Source: Trichostrongylus colubriformis (taxonomy: Eukaryota; Nematoda; Chromadorea; Rhabditida; Trichostrongylidae). Taken from it: a DNA stretch of 64,000 nucleotides. Shown here piece after piece: positions 23,041-35,364 of the stretch; position 1 is the first letter of the stretch; each line of letters begins with the position of its first letter. A program made the translations under genes and the position numbers. Location: the NCBI GenBank assembly GCA_963978905.1, contig OZ022258.1:39040782-39104781 (forward strand). Direction: 5' to 3'. The notes beneath the pieces are model-generated. The model did not search any database. It was not told the origin of the DNA and saw only the letters and a list, made by a program, of their open reading frames with translations.

Positions 23041-23517
23041 AATGTAGAAAAGAGAAGCTTTTCTCGTTCGTTCCACTCTGCTACTGCACTACTACTTTGC
23101 ATATATTCTTGCATATGACCGACATCACTACTTACTAGTTCTCTCTTTTCATGCACTGTTATTCCACTGCAAAAGTCCCAGTGAGGGGAATGAGGTAGTA
23201 AAGTGTTGAAGGGATACGCGAGGAAGTAGATATAACTTCGATAGAAAACTGTAGAAAAAAAATGTAGAAAATGTAGAAAATGAAAATGAAAAAAAAGAAA
23301 AAAGAAAATGTAGAAAAGTGAAGCTTTTCTCGTTCGTTCCACTCTGCTACTGCACTACTACTATGCATACATTCTTGCATATGACCGACATCACTACTTA
23401 CTAGTTCTCTCTTTTCATGCACTGTTATTCCACTGCAAAAGTCCCAGTGAGGGGAATGAGGTAGTAAAGTGTTGAAGGGATACGCGAGGAAGTAGATATA
23501 ACTTCGATAGAAAACTG
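23041..23517. repeat. 211-bp direct duplication with A-rich spacer
   Basis: Copies at 23041-23251 and 23307-23517 have equal length and differ at only a few positions. They are separated by a 55-bp A-rich linker built of aatgtagaaa units. This points to a recent duplication. The apparent open frames on the minus strand are phenylalanine-rich readings of the A-rich linker and are not credible proteins. Confidence 0.85.
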
Positions 23518-23599
23518 CTGCCTTGCATGTGCGTACATGTAGTATTATCTTCACAATTTTATGAGCAAGAAAAGTGGACTCATGGGAAGTCAAACTATA

Positions 23600-24517
23600 C
23601 AGGGTGTCCCATAACTACGGTCGCCAATATATTGCAATATTTTGTTGGCATCAATAGAGTGAATAAAAAATCAACCCATTCACAATTTTACCCTCATCTT
23701 ATACAACAAGACACAGCAGTCATATCATAAGTTTCTCTGCCCCGACAAGGATACAAGCTCAAAGTCCTTCTATCACTCAACCGCCCTCGACACGCAACTT
23801 TTTCCATACATTCCTTCCCAAATCTTTCTCAGGGCTACCTTACGTCACTCCATACTAGGATGACTGACTCGTCAGACCTGTTTCTAGTTGAGGACCCGGC
23901 AGGAGATTAATAGAATCATGTTTTGGGAGATTCGACGGCCTCCTCGGAAAGTGATGAATTCGGACAGATAGGGCGGCTGTTGAATCAGTTTGATTTTATA
24001 AACTGAAACGCCTTGCCGCTGAATTCACCAAGTACATATTGTTCCAAAGTACTAGTGAGGCTAGTACTTTATTATGTCTAACAGTTTGTTCTTCATGTTC
24101 ACATTCCCGCAAGCTTTACGCCGAAATCGACGACTAATAGCGTGTCATTAGTGGGCCCTCAATCATTACTGAGACCCGCCTACAGGTATCCGAACGTCCT
24201 ATCGGCATGATATACTCTACCAGACGTTGCTGGCCACAGTGGGTTGCCCTTACGGTTCAGGACGTGAAAATTTTTCCGCTTGAACAAAAGTACGGTGAGG
24301 TGTGTGTCACCGTTGAAGCAAATGATCGCAAAGTACATTTGAAAAATTTCTGAAATCTCAAAAATACCATAGACTTCACCCTGACAAGCATGCACCTTGG
24401 TAGAAGAAGATCCTGTGCACCCGCTAAGCAGCAAATGAAAGAAAAAGGATAGATGCAATTGTATAGAGGAATACGAACAAACGCGAGTTCAGGCGCCCAT
24501 AATTTTGGGACACCCTG
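23600..24517. mobile_element. TA-flanked TIR element (918 bp)
   Basis: It begins CAGGGTGTCCCATAA and ends with the inverted TTTTGGGACACCCTG, each flanked by TA. This terminus is common among Tc1/mariner-like elements. I recognise no transposase inside, so it is probably non-autonomous. The minimal hairpin at 49235-49280 begins with a related CAGGGTGG. Confidence 0.75.
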
Positions 24518-24519
24518 TA

Positions 24520-27233
24520 GAATGTTTGACAGTTTTACCGCGACGCCACTCCGATATCTGCAGAAACCATCGAAACAAATGCGGCAAGTGAAAACCGCAG
24601 AAATTATTGTATTAAGCTGTTTGGCGACATTTTTTTTGCAACTCTCCAGAAAAATGTGGGGATGGGATACATAGAAGAGCATCCAAAACCGTTCAAAAGT
24701 TCATTTAAATTGCTCCATTTTCTATATCTCTGAAAGCAATGAACGAGATAGGCTTCGGTGGGCCCTTATTCACGAGTACTGACAGGGTCTCAAGGCAAAC
24801 GAGGGGATCGTGGCAGTCAATGCCACGCTGAGCTGATATTAAATTCATATATCGTTGTAATTTTCTCTCAATTGAAAAATCACCGTTTTGAAATCTTTGA
24901 AATCCGGAGTGCTAGTTTTATCTCGGTACTGGAGTACCAATATACGGAAAAACTCTTCAAAAAGCACTCCGATTTTTGTTTCAAAGTCTACTATCGAATC
25001 GGAAAAATATCAAAAATGATCGAAAATTCCCCTACAACTGGCATATGGCGTGGTCGATGATCAGCAGCAATTCAAAATGGTAACCCTGAGAATCGTCTCA
25101 AAACTGGCTTAGAGATTCCATGTATGCACTTGACTATAGTGAGGAAACAAATTTCGTCAGGAGCGAAAGTTCACTGAGCAACGAGAAGAAAAAGTCCATA
25201 AAAAGTTGTTCCTCGGTCATACTAGGGCCAACAATCGAAATAGATAATGTTCTGAACACAAGGGTAACTTTTCAAACGGATCTTTGTCTGGGTCAAAGTG
25301 AGGATGAAGGAAGAATTTCGGACCCTTTCTTCGGGATGCGCCGTGCATTCCACTTCCATTTGGAACCGTGGTGGCATATGAATGCAATTTGGCCTAGACA
25401 ATGACTTGCGGGACCAGCCGATGTACAACTCAGTGCTTTTGTCCACCCAGTCGTGTCTGGGACTAATTCACCTACTTCCAAGGGATGGAGAGCTTGGCTG
25501 GCCTGTGCAGACGTTGGTGCGGGATTTGATGTGCCCACTATGAGAGTGAGGTGCGCGCCATTTGTCACTACACCACCTCCCCTCACCTGGGTCATCTTAT
25601 TATTTTCACATTACTAGACAGCAACTTATTAATTTTCTGCACAGCTGCACACAAGACATTTCAATGCTTGAGACTCAGATTTGCACAACCACGTAAATTT
25701 AGGCCGACTTGAGAAAATGAAATCCGATAGTCATAATTCAAAAAATGAAATGGAGGTGCTATGTGGTCCGTTCCTAAACGAGAAAAACCCGAAACACGGC
25801 AGCACTGGGAACTTCGGCTTTGTTCCAAGTAGCTCAGGACGTGTTTACTCGTTTTTTATAGCCATGTCAGTTCGCATATGAGTGATGCGCTAGCCGCAGT
25901 AAGTCCATTTGAAGGCGGAGTGAGGCGGGAGGACTTTTATCCTTGAGCACTACTTACGTCGCTTCCGTATTTTCCTCATCATGAAAACGTCACAAATTTA
26001 CTGCAGTAGCATTCCTTCTTCCCTATCACTATTTTACCTGTCCCAAATGCAAGTAAATTACAGCTCCAACTGCCTTCAGCGTGCAAATTCATTTTCAGAT
26101 TTTTCTTTCAGTTCTTTCTATGCTCTTCAATGGGGACTGAAGATTGGGCTATGATATCAGATTACGGGGAGATGTTTCAAATTTCCATGAAAAGACAGTT
26201 TTCAAATTTCGATGAAAAGACAGTTCGGACAACTCACGTGCACTCAAGGAAACACCAAGCGCATCTAAACTGCACTGATAAGAGGGACAAAAAGCACCAC
26301 CGGTACGCTCATGTGGTGGTGAACTGGTATTCTCAGCGGTGCATTCCGTCGCTACCAGACCGTCAATAAAAGTCCAACCATCAATCTACTTGCTGGTAAC
26401 AAACATATCAGTATTCATTTCAACGGCGAAATTCTTCCAAAAGAATAAGTTGCAGGCATTAGAATACACATGGACAGCAAGTGAAGCTGTCACAAATAGT
26501 AAAAGTACAGGATGTATTTTGTTGCTCTGTAGTTGTGCAGGACATTCTCATGCCGGAGTGAGTAATATTTGAGGTGAACCTCTCAATACCTAATAGTTGG
26601 AGAAGCTTATCCAACCCGGCCTGAAACTGGCTGCAGCAGATTCATGCACCTTACAGTCCTCTCGTTTGAGGGGTGGGGGGATCCTTCAAGGTCTTAACCG
26701 CAAAACGCGACCCACTTTAACCACGGACATCCAGTAAGATATCGCATATCAATAGAATTTTGCAATTTCGGCAAACAGACTTCTTCAGTAAAGTGAAGGA
26801 CGATGATATGATGATATTATGTTTCTGGTTTTGACCGATATCAGCGTAAAGATTAACGAGGACATGGCTTGAAAAGCACATTTGTGCGCTTTAACGTATG
26901 GTGTCAAAATCGCCCAAATGCGGTGTCTGCGTAATCCGTCCGATTTCATCGCGTCATCAAAGTATCCCTCAGTTTTACCAGATCTTAATTTCACTTATCT
27001 CTTACCGCTGTTTTTGAATAAAGGCAGGTTCTATCCAGGTACTCATCCCGGTTTGAAGTAGGATGAAGTGGCCTTCAAGAAGTTCTGGATGAAATCAATG
27101 AGAAAAACATGTGTGAAACTTTCGATTGAGTTTTGCAAAAGCTTGCACTCTACTTTCACACCGGCGGAGAACAATTTATAATACAGTTGCTATTGTTCAC
27201 ACAAGGCGTGAGTAAAGTTACGGGTAGGATCGT
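24520..27233. other. Intergenic, no gene recognised
   Basis: I see no supported gene. A small tandem duplication (tttcaaatttc.atgaaaagacag, twice) lies at about 26175-26226. Open frames here are unremarkable and show no known domain. Confidence 0.4.
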
Positions 27234-27485
<252 letters not shown>

Positions 27486-29134
27486 TCTGAAGGGAACGAG
27501 AATACGCTACGTAACCCAATAAGGGATGGATATCACAAAAAGCACACAAGAGGTCCTTTCTTACACCTTGAACAGGAGAAAACGCATCAGTGAACGGAAA
27601 TATGGAGATATCGCAATTGCTCGAGCCACTCAAACTACAAAAGCTTTCAAATGCTTTCTCGATACTGAATGCGCTCGGACCAATGGTGTACTAGACAGTC
27701 TCCGGGTGAGGCTGGTAATATGCAGCCGGAGGGTACAAAAGGGTTGTTTCGGTGGTAGAAATTTGAGGGTATATAACCCTTTCTCACCTCTCTGCTTTCC
27801 CACTGAAATGTAGACAGGATGAGCTTAAAGCCAAGCTTGTAGGCGCATCGCGAAATTGAATGGAAACAAACAATTATATTACTAGGGGTGGTCCTAGATG
27901 TAAACAAGAGTGCACCAAGTCACGAATATCAAAACAAAAAACTAAAAAACATCAAACAATTAAAAAATCTGCATGAAATTGAGGCTTCCTACCTTAACTT
28001 CGTATGTATTTTGAAGAAAAACATAAAAAGCCAGTGAACGTGTAAAATTGTGGGAAATTTGCCTTATTGATCTATTCAGAAATTACCTGCGAGCGTCAGA
28101 AACAATTTCTTACTGTTAGAATGGTCCGGCTTTTCCTACTTGTGATATAACGATAAAGGAGTTCTTGCCCTTATGGATTAGATAAGCTAACAGAGCGCCC
28201 CTGTAACATCAACGAAATAGAAACGTATTCAATATCGCTGCGATCTGAAGAACTTCTCCTCTTTGAATTTGTGCGAAGAAATGAGTGCGTTGCAGTCTAA
28301 CAGGCCAGCGGAGACACAATATCACATGCTCCGAAGGTCGAAGATCAGGGACGCTGCCGCCCCGTCACATCATGGGCGTTGATGGTGAACCTTGAGCAAG
28401 GCCATATCTATGGGCAGACACATGAACGACAACCCTGCACTTTTGCTCTGGAAGCATTCTATGCAGGATGATGGATTTTGCGCCCCTAAAGCAATTTATC
28501 GTCTCTCGTAGACCACTCTCACACTTCATAGCAGCTAGCTGGGAAGTAGTTGCTGCCACATCGTGACAAGTAGACATCAGCTAAGAATTGATGGATACTC
28601 TTTGCTTTCATCTTTCAAGACAAACCGCACAAGAATGATCACCTCATTTGAGCATATTCATATAACTGTATTTCAAGGTTTACTGGACAAGTGTTTGAAT
28701 AACCGGTTTCTCAGTTCATTGACATTGGAGGAGGGAGGCTACTTATAAACAATGACGGCTGCCTCGCTATCGCTGGGCACGTCTCGCATCCTCCCTGATG
28801 TAGTCAATCAATGGTCGCCGAACAATCGGCAAGTACCCGAGTTGTAATCAAAGTGCCCCTCACCAGCGACTACCAGCAGACGGAGATTAAAGAACGGGGA
28901 TGTGAACAACAGTTATTATGTTTTTGGGGAATTAATTTCGCAGTATTTAGCTCCTAGATGGACTTGGGTGACCTGGGTGTACTCAGTCGAGTGCAGTGAC
29001 CGCCGATAAGTACACCCAACCAGGGGCTGAATCTGCCTTACGGTAGCAAATGAGGTTCTACTCGTTATTTTTCAGTGAGCTACACATGGTGTGTGAGCAT
29101 GCACCAAGTGCCCAATCACTAACAAAATAAGGAT
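27486..29134. other. Intergenic, no gene recognised
   Basis: No gene, RNA or clear transposon end. A small inverted pair, gggtgtact / agtacaccc, lies at about 28975-29015. Confidence 0.4.
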
Positions 29135-29370
29135 CCGAGGTCGAAGTGGTCATTTTTAATGAGATACATAGGATCATCTGCGGTGTGGCAGCGGGATGCG
29201 GCTGCGCGGTCTCTGCGTTTTCCAAGCGCCACTCTGCCTTACTGCCTTTGAACGTGCCACGCCCTTCCGCCGGCAGCAACACCGCAATGTATGAAGGCTG
29301 CCTAAAGTCCAACGTGCTTTCGGTGGCTTATCTTGAATATGCTTTCCCAGTTTGCAAAATATCCTGATGT
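29135..29370. repeat. Dispersed repeat copy split by an insertion
   Basis: The outer parts (about 29135-29175 and 29300-29370) match the dispersed repeat at 20905, 21424 and 30025 (aaggatccgaggtcgaagtggtc.., ..ttatcttgaatatgctttcc). Between them sits about 125 bp of GC-rich sequence (gcggtgtggcagcggg..ccgcaatgtatg) absent from the other copies, with inverted ends ctgcggtg/caccgcaa-like. This looks like a MITE inserted into the repeat. Confidence 0.55.
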
Positions 29371-31984
29371 ACAATATCGAATTTTTGATAGACATCAGCA
29401 TAAATGCACCATAAGAGAATGCTCGCAGCGGGGAAGGGTTACGCTCCATAAGCTGAAGACATCTCTCACATTTTTCTGTAACTGTTGTTTTGCACTTTGT
29501 TAGGCTTATTCTACTAGCTCCAAAAGCCATTTTTTCGATATTACTGCATATAAACTCTCTTTTTGGCATAAGAAGTCATCGAGAGGCAAGCTCATCAGCC
29601 TTTTCGCAACTATCATGTTCTGTTGCACTTATTCTTCAAGATCATGATAACTTCAACATTTTATAATGCCACCCCAATATAATGATTAAACCATGGAAGG
29701 TTTTCTTCAGTGGGCACAGTTTGTTGAAAAATTACTTCGGCGTAAAGTCTGCTCCTCATTTGGTCAGCTTACCATTTGGCCACATCTCATGCCAAAAAAA
29801 AATAGTCAAAATGCGATAATATTAAAATAGGAGCGTTTTCTAGAGCTAGTAGTATGTAGAGGTTTATCAGAATGCAAATACCCTGGTGCCACAAGGATGC
29901 AAATCATCGCCTTCAGTTTATGGAGCGCCATCCTTATCTCTGTGCCAGACCGCTGCTGGTAGCATCCTTCTTGTAGTGCCCAATAAAAAAGCTTCTGTGA
30001 GTGTTTTCAGAGATTCGTTTTGCAAAAGTGAGAAGCAGATTCGAGATCAACGGCCCAAAACACGCCGGACCACACTGATCTCATTACATATGATCACTTC
30101 GATGTGCGGTCCTTTCCTTTGTAGTTGAAGGTGCAAGTCTTGAAGAATGTGGCGCTCTGTTTTGGTCTACATGAAACAAACATATTCAGAATGAGTTCAA
30201 AAAGGAAGAAATGGTCAGTGTTGATCAATCGCTGAAAGAATCGTCCACGGATGCTTGATTTTTCACTCACATTGTTATTTTTATTTGATCGCTAAGGGGT
30301 GCTGTACCCACAGTGAACTAATGCACATAACTGAATAAAATAAATTAAAGTCAAAGGTGGAAGAAAAAAAAATTCGGCTTGTTTTTCGTCCAAGCTGGTA
30401 ACGTGGGAAGAGCCGAAAGGGTTCAAGGCACACCACGCGACGATCATATCAGTGGCTTGCTCCCTTGAAGCGAGTAGGCCTTAGGATAACTCTCAGGCTG
30501 CAACTTGGTTGCTATTAGACAGTGCAACCTCACGGTGTCTTGCCTACTTGAACACAACCAAGCCGCACCTATGTAACCAAATCACACTTGGTCTCAGGCA
30601 AGCGATTTCCATCGTGGAGCTCAGGTGGACGAGGAAACTTGCATTAAGAGACGATATATGAAACAATCACTTATCCTATTCGAGTTTATGAGGATTTACG
30701 CCCTCATAGAAGAGGGTGAAATTTTTGGTGATGCTGTGTTCGGCTGTCAAAAAAGTACAAAGGATGTAGAGCCCTCTTAACTGTTCTCTTCTTCGTCTCA
30801 TCTTCGAGTGTAGCATACCTACACTCACAGCTCGGGGGGTATCTTAGATTAAAGAGGTCTTCCACGGCCTAATAAGGAAGGTAAGCTTCTCCCCTCCTTG
30901 CACAGGTTCAGATAGTCGCTGCATTCAGCCCATAATTTCTCACTTTTCGATTGAAATTGCTTTCTTCCTTTTTAAACTGCTTGACTTTTGTTGATTTTGT
31001 GAAACCAATTGTCAGGAGCAGAAAACATTGCGGGCACTATAAAATCCCATTTCAAATAAATTCATTGGTACACCTGACCCCCCCCCCCCCTCTGATGTCG
31101 CTACTCTCGCACTCGAGTGTCATCAAGTGAGGTGTCGAGTGTGACGTGGAGAGGGTGCGCAGGAAACTCAAAACGGTAAAAATTTGAACTACACTTCCCT
31201 ATTGACTTTCCTCACGGCTCCTTCTCCATCCCATCCTACAAGGAAATTGGAAATCCAGAAACGTATTCCTCTTTTTCTCGACTCACGACTTACCATGACT
31301 GACCTTGCTTATATGGGTTACGTGCGCAGATTGTTAGTTTATCATAAAACTCATATTCATTATAGTGCCTCGCCATGACCAAGACAACCACGAAATAAGA
31401 GGTTCGACCACAACAAGCGCCCATTTTTTTTATTATATCATTCACTCATATAAAGCCAGCCTGATAGAGTCTAACGTGGGGGTGTTACTTAAACTTAAAA
31501 CAGCGGAAGCGGCAACGAATGTAGTAGTTTTCTGTAAATGAAAAGGGCAGTGATGAAGATATATCTTCGGTGAACTCGGGTTGAAAAGCACATCTTTAGG
31601 ATCTATCGCGATCCTACAGCGCTTCATTGGCTGAGTTGCTTCGCGGACGGGGCGACATTCAACGCTAGCTGGCACATCTTCGCGATGCCTGCGTCTACCC
31701 CGCGAAGGTTAGTGATACAGGGGAGTGATGGAGAGAAATGAGAAGGGATCCTATCTCTCGCGTTTTCGGCCGTTCCATCCAGCGCTTCCACTGTTGTCGA
31801 ACTACTTGGCGCTTTGTCTTTCACAATGCACGTATTGCTCCTACCAGCGCCTTTCAAAACACAGGTAGGACGTGTGAATGATAGCTACGGCTCTACGAAG
31901 GCCATATGTGGCGAGTTTTCCAATGAAAAGAAGCACCCCTGGCTATGTAAGAGTCGTCTTCTTCAACAACTCCAACCTGTTTAA
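29371..31984. other. Intergenic; one dispersed-repeat copy at 30025-30122
   Basis: The only recognisable item is a further copy of the dispersed repeat at about 30025-30122, whose conserved strand reads gatctcgaatctgct. When translated, copies at 20905, 29300 and 30025 share a 'FCK.GKQIRDQ' string, but none has a full open frame. A cytosine run lies near 31078-31091. No gene recognised. Confidence 0.45.
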
Positions 31985-32165
31985 AGGCTTCGTTCACGCT
32001 CGTTGATGGGTGGAGTAACAGTTGACTCCCCATTGGTTGTCGGACGGGGGCCGATCGACCACGCCCCACTGTAGGCAATAGGACGTGGAGAGGACGCATC
32101 CCAGCTGCCGACAACCAATGGAGAGTCAACTGTAACTCCACCCATCAGCGAGCGCGAACGGTGCC
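31985..32165. mobile_element. TTAA-flanked MITE (181 bp)
   Basis: It lies between TTAA at 31981-31984 and 32166-32169. The ends are AGGC..TTCRCGCTCG and the inverted GCTGATGGGTGGAGTTACAG; the inner cattggttgtc/gacaaccaatg pair matches the copy at 16844-17022. Confidence 0.82.
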
Positions 32166-32536
32166 TTTAAACATGACCCACCCTTTTCATCAACGTGGCC
32201 CGCCCAACTTCGAGAACAACGATGAAAAGGTGATCTCATATTTCAAATGTTTGACATTTTCATTTCGTTTTTTCTTTTTCGTAACTCACTGTCATATTCA
32301 ACAATCTTTTCATACTCTGCCTAACTACGGCCACTGCCTTTGAAATCTGTGCAATTCATTGTTGCTGTTCATCTGTTCTCAGACGGTACTGGACCTAGAC
32401 GTTGAAGGATACTGATAGCGCACTTAGCATTCTACTAAGGTACCTCTCTCGATCGAGATCAAACATGCGTTGAGATGAATATTCGAAAAGTAGGCCCGTC
32501 CCTTTCTGGAATCTCTCAACTAACGCTTGACCCTGC

Positions 32537-34101
32537 ATTAGGAGTTCTTCTGTTGTGCAAACGAGGTTGTTAGGTGGAATATTTATTTACGGCCTGACGT
32601 TTCGACAGGATCGTTTTCCTCGAAGGCCTAAACGTGGCTCAAGGCTAGGATTTTGTCCACTACACCGTCAAGCGCTTCATCTCCCTAGCGGTTTTGACGG
32701 AGATCTAGGAAAACACCAGAGAAACTCCGTACGTCAGCAACAAACTCACCCAATCCACCACCGTATGAGTGGAACAACGCCACTTCGAGTTGTTGTAATT
32801 AGTGAATGAGAGATGCCATGTCGTCCTTATACATATATAGTATTGTTTGGGACATGCATGTCTCCCATTTTTAGATCAGTAGCTCGCAATGTGGTGCAAA
32901 TGGCAAGAGGTCATTTGTGACGGATAAGCACTCATTTCGGTCACGATTCTAGTGGTTTTTGGATGGATTTTTGTGACGGATGAGCAGATATGTCGTGTCT
33001 TGATTCACGCCACATCTGCTCATCCGTCTGCAGTGAAACATGCAGTTGTTAGGAACATGTTCAAGACGGCTGCAAATGTATGCACTGGCCCGGCAGAGCG
33101 ACGAGAATCCATACGCCTAGCTTCTGACATAGCTGCTTCTAATGGCTACGTTGTACCAGAACATTGTAGTAGAATTCGCACTGAGCACCGTAGTGTACCA
33201 CGTGTGGATAAGGTCCCCCTGTGCATACCTTTCATCTCTGATAGAGTTACTTCTGCGATTCGAAGGTGCCTCGTCCGAGCACAACTAGACGATGATGTTG
33301 TCGTAGTTAGTATTCCTAATGGCAATATCAAAAGCCAGCTCGTGCAAAACAGGCTTTACGACAAGCGGTGCATATCAGAGAACTGTGTTACATGTCCGTA
33401 TGGTGAAATTGGGGATTGCGCCAAAATCGGTGTCATCTATTTGATTGAATGTCTGACATGTAACGCAACGTACATTGGGGAGACTGGGAGAGCACTAGCA
33501 ATACGTATACAAGAACATCTTGCTGGCAAAAGGCGTGGTAACGTAAGAACACCTTTGGGAAAGCATATGACCGAGGAGCATGGTGGAAACGATTTTGATG
33601 TTAAGTGCACAATTTTGGCATATGAGACTGAGATTTCTGCTAGAAAAAAGCTCGAAGCATTTTGGATTTCCGCAAGAAATCCAAGTATGAACAACCGAAA
33701 TGAGTGCTTATCCGTCACAAATGACCTCTTGCCATTTGCACCACATTGCGAGCTACTGATCTAAAAATGGGAGACATGCATGTCCCAAACAATACTATAT
33801 ATGTATAAGAACGACATGGCATCTCTCATTCACTAATTACAACTAACTCGGAGTGGCGTTGTTCCACTCATACGGTGGTGGATTGGGTGAGTTTGTTGCT
33901 GACGTACGGAGTTTCTCTGGTGTTTTCCTAGATCTCCGTCAAAACCGCTAGGGAAATGAAGCGTTTGACGGTGTAGTGGACAAAATCCTAGTCTTGAGCC
34001 ACGTTTAGGCCTTCGAGGAAAACGATCCTGTCGAAACGGCAGGCCGTAAATAAATATTCCACCTAACAACCTCGTTGGCACAACAGAAGAACTTCTAATA
34101 C
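32537..34101 (+). mobile_element. 5'-truncated Penelope-like element with inverted flanking copy
   Basis: The right part (32942-34101) holds the 3' end of a Penelope-like element: an endonuclease open frame and about 340 bp of 3' flank. The left part (32537-32941) is a near-identical inverted copy of the last ~405 bp, from the terminal ~24 codons through the 3' flank. The outer boundary on both sides is ttctTCTGTTGTGC-like. Such partial inverted copies next to a truncated body are a known feature of Penelope-like insertions. No reverse transcriptase domain remains in the window. Confidence 0.82.
32952..33764 (+). pseudogene. Penelope-like GIY-YIG endonuclease fragment (270 aa open frame)
   Basis: This is the C-terminal part of a Penelope-like polyprotein, in which a GIY-YIG endonuclease follows the reverse transcriptase and nicks the target DNA. 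A thumb-like stretch with the pattern 'ATSAHPSAVKHAVVRNMF' comes first. A probable zinc knuckle follows (Cys140, Cys145, Cys148, Cys156). The nuclease has GVIY at 160-163, YIG at 174-176, Arg185 in GRALAIR and Glu235 in KKLEAFW. The frame is open to its stop at 33762-33764. The first Met sits just past the inverted-repeat junction and is not a genuine start: the reverse transcriptase is missing. Endonuclease residues look intact. Confidence 0.82.
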
Positions 34102-34685
34102 AATATCAATGCCGAGGTTATACGAAGAGAGAAGTTGGAACCTGCTTGACCCTGCTTTATACCCAAGTTCAAGTCATCTGGAGTGGTAAGTAATACATAC
34201 GGAGAGGTCGCATACGATAACAATAAAACGGACGCAGTTTGTGCGCCAGTTTCGAATCCGATCAATGTCCCCGGGAATTCCCCTTCACGACGAACTCCTT
34301 CTACTCATTCCCACTCCCTTCGTGCCTTTTTATTTATAAGGAGAACGAACGTTTTGTTCGTGGTGTTGAAGCTAAAGACTTTATCGGAAGATTTTTTCTT
34401 ACCCCTGTGGCGGGATGATAAAATACCATCAAATCGTTATCAAAATGTGAAAATCTGGGTGCTATAGCAATAGGATGGGGGGGGGGGGGGGGGGAGGGCG
34501 CGGAGGGCGGTATCTTAAAAATATCTAAGCATTTTGGAGGGATCTTTGAGGGTTCAATCTGCACACTCAGGAGTATATTTTAGCCTAGGCCTTTGTGGAG
34601 GTGAGAGGGTTCGTTTTCCCTTCTAGCCCTAGGTAAAAATATGTCGCTGGTGGGATGCCCTCCACCTCATTGCGATAGCACCGAA
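34102..34685. other. Spacer with a 19-nt guanine run
   Basis: A guanine homopolymer lies at about 34477-34495. Next to it, 'tattttagcctaggcct' resembles the gcttaggttaaaatatac motif of the tandem repeat at 44240. No gene recognised. Confidence 0.5.
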
Positions 34686-34689
34686 ATCA

Positions 34690-35364
34690 TACCCTATATA
34701 TAAACCAGGAGTTTGGTGTGTCTGTAATGATGTCTGTCTGTGTGACCGGTTCAATTACCCAAGTTTGAGGTACTCGGCACCCGACACACCCTCAGAAATT
34801 AGCGGGAAAGGTCGGCTCAAGCGTGGGTTGGGTGGGACGTGGTAGGGGATGTACAGAGCGCACATCGACTTTGTAGAAATTGATTGAATCGATCGATATT
34901 GATTGGAGATCATACCCTATATATACCCTATATATAAACCAGGAGTTTGGTGTGTTTGTAATGATGTCTGTCTGTGTGACCGGTTCAATTACCCAAGTTT
35001 GAGGTACTCGGCACCCGACACACCCTCAAAAATTAGCGGGAAAGGTCGGCTCAAGCGTGGGTTGGGTGGGACGTGGTAGGGGATGTACAGAGCGCACATC
35101 GACTTTGTAGAAATTGATTGAATCGATCGATATTGATTGGAGATCATACCCTATATATAAACCAGGAGTTTGGTGTGTTTGTAATGATGTCTGTCTGTGT
35201 GACCGGTTCAATTACCCAAGTTTGAGGTACTCGGCACCCGACACACCCTCAGAAATTAGCGGGAAAGGTCGGCTCAAGCGTGGGTTGGGTGGGACGTGGT
35301 AGGGGATGTACAGAGCGCACATCGACTTTGTAGATATTGATTGAATCGATCGATATTGATTGGA
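34690..35364. repeat. Three tandem ~225-bp units
   Basis: Units begin at about 34692, 34924 and 35146, each with CATACCCTATATATAAACC and ending near atcgatattgattggagat. They are almost identical, differing by single bases (cagaaattag / caaaaattag; gtgtctgtaatg / gtgtttgtaatg) and by a short extra 'atatacccta' at the second junction. The tandem amplification is recent. Confidence 0.85.

Noticed and set aside
22980..23593. Two overlapping minus-strand frames of 120 and 144 codons rich in Phe
   Set aside because: They arise from the 211-bp duplication plus A-rich linker read on the opposite strand; repeated blocks, no family resemblance, no splice context.
32555..32809. 84-codon frame and its near-twin on the opposite strand at 33833-34081
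   Set aside because: These are the two inverted copies of the Penelope-like 3' flank. The similarity is due to the inverted repeat and the sequence is non-coding.
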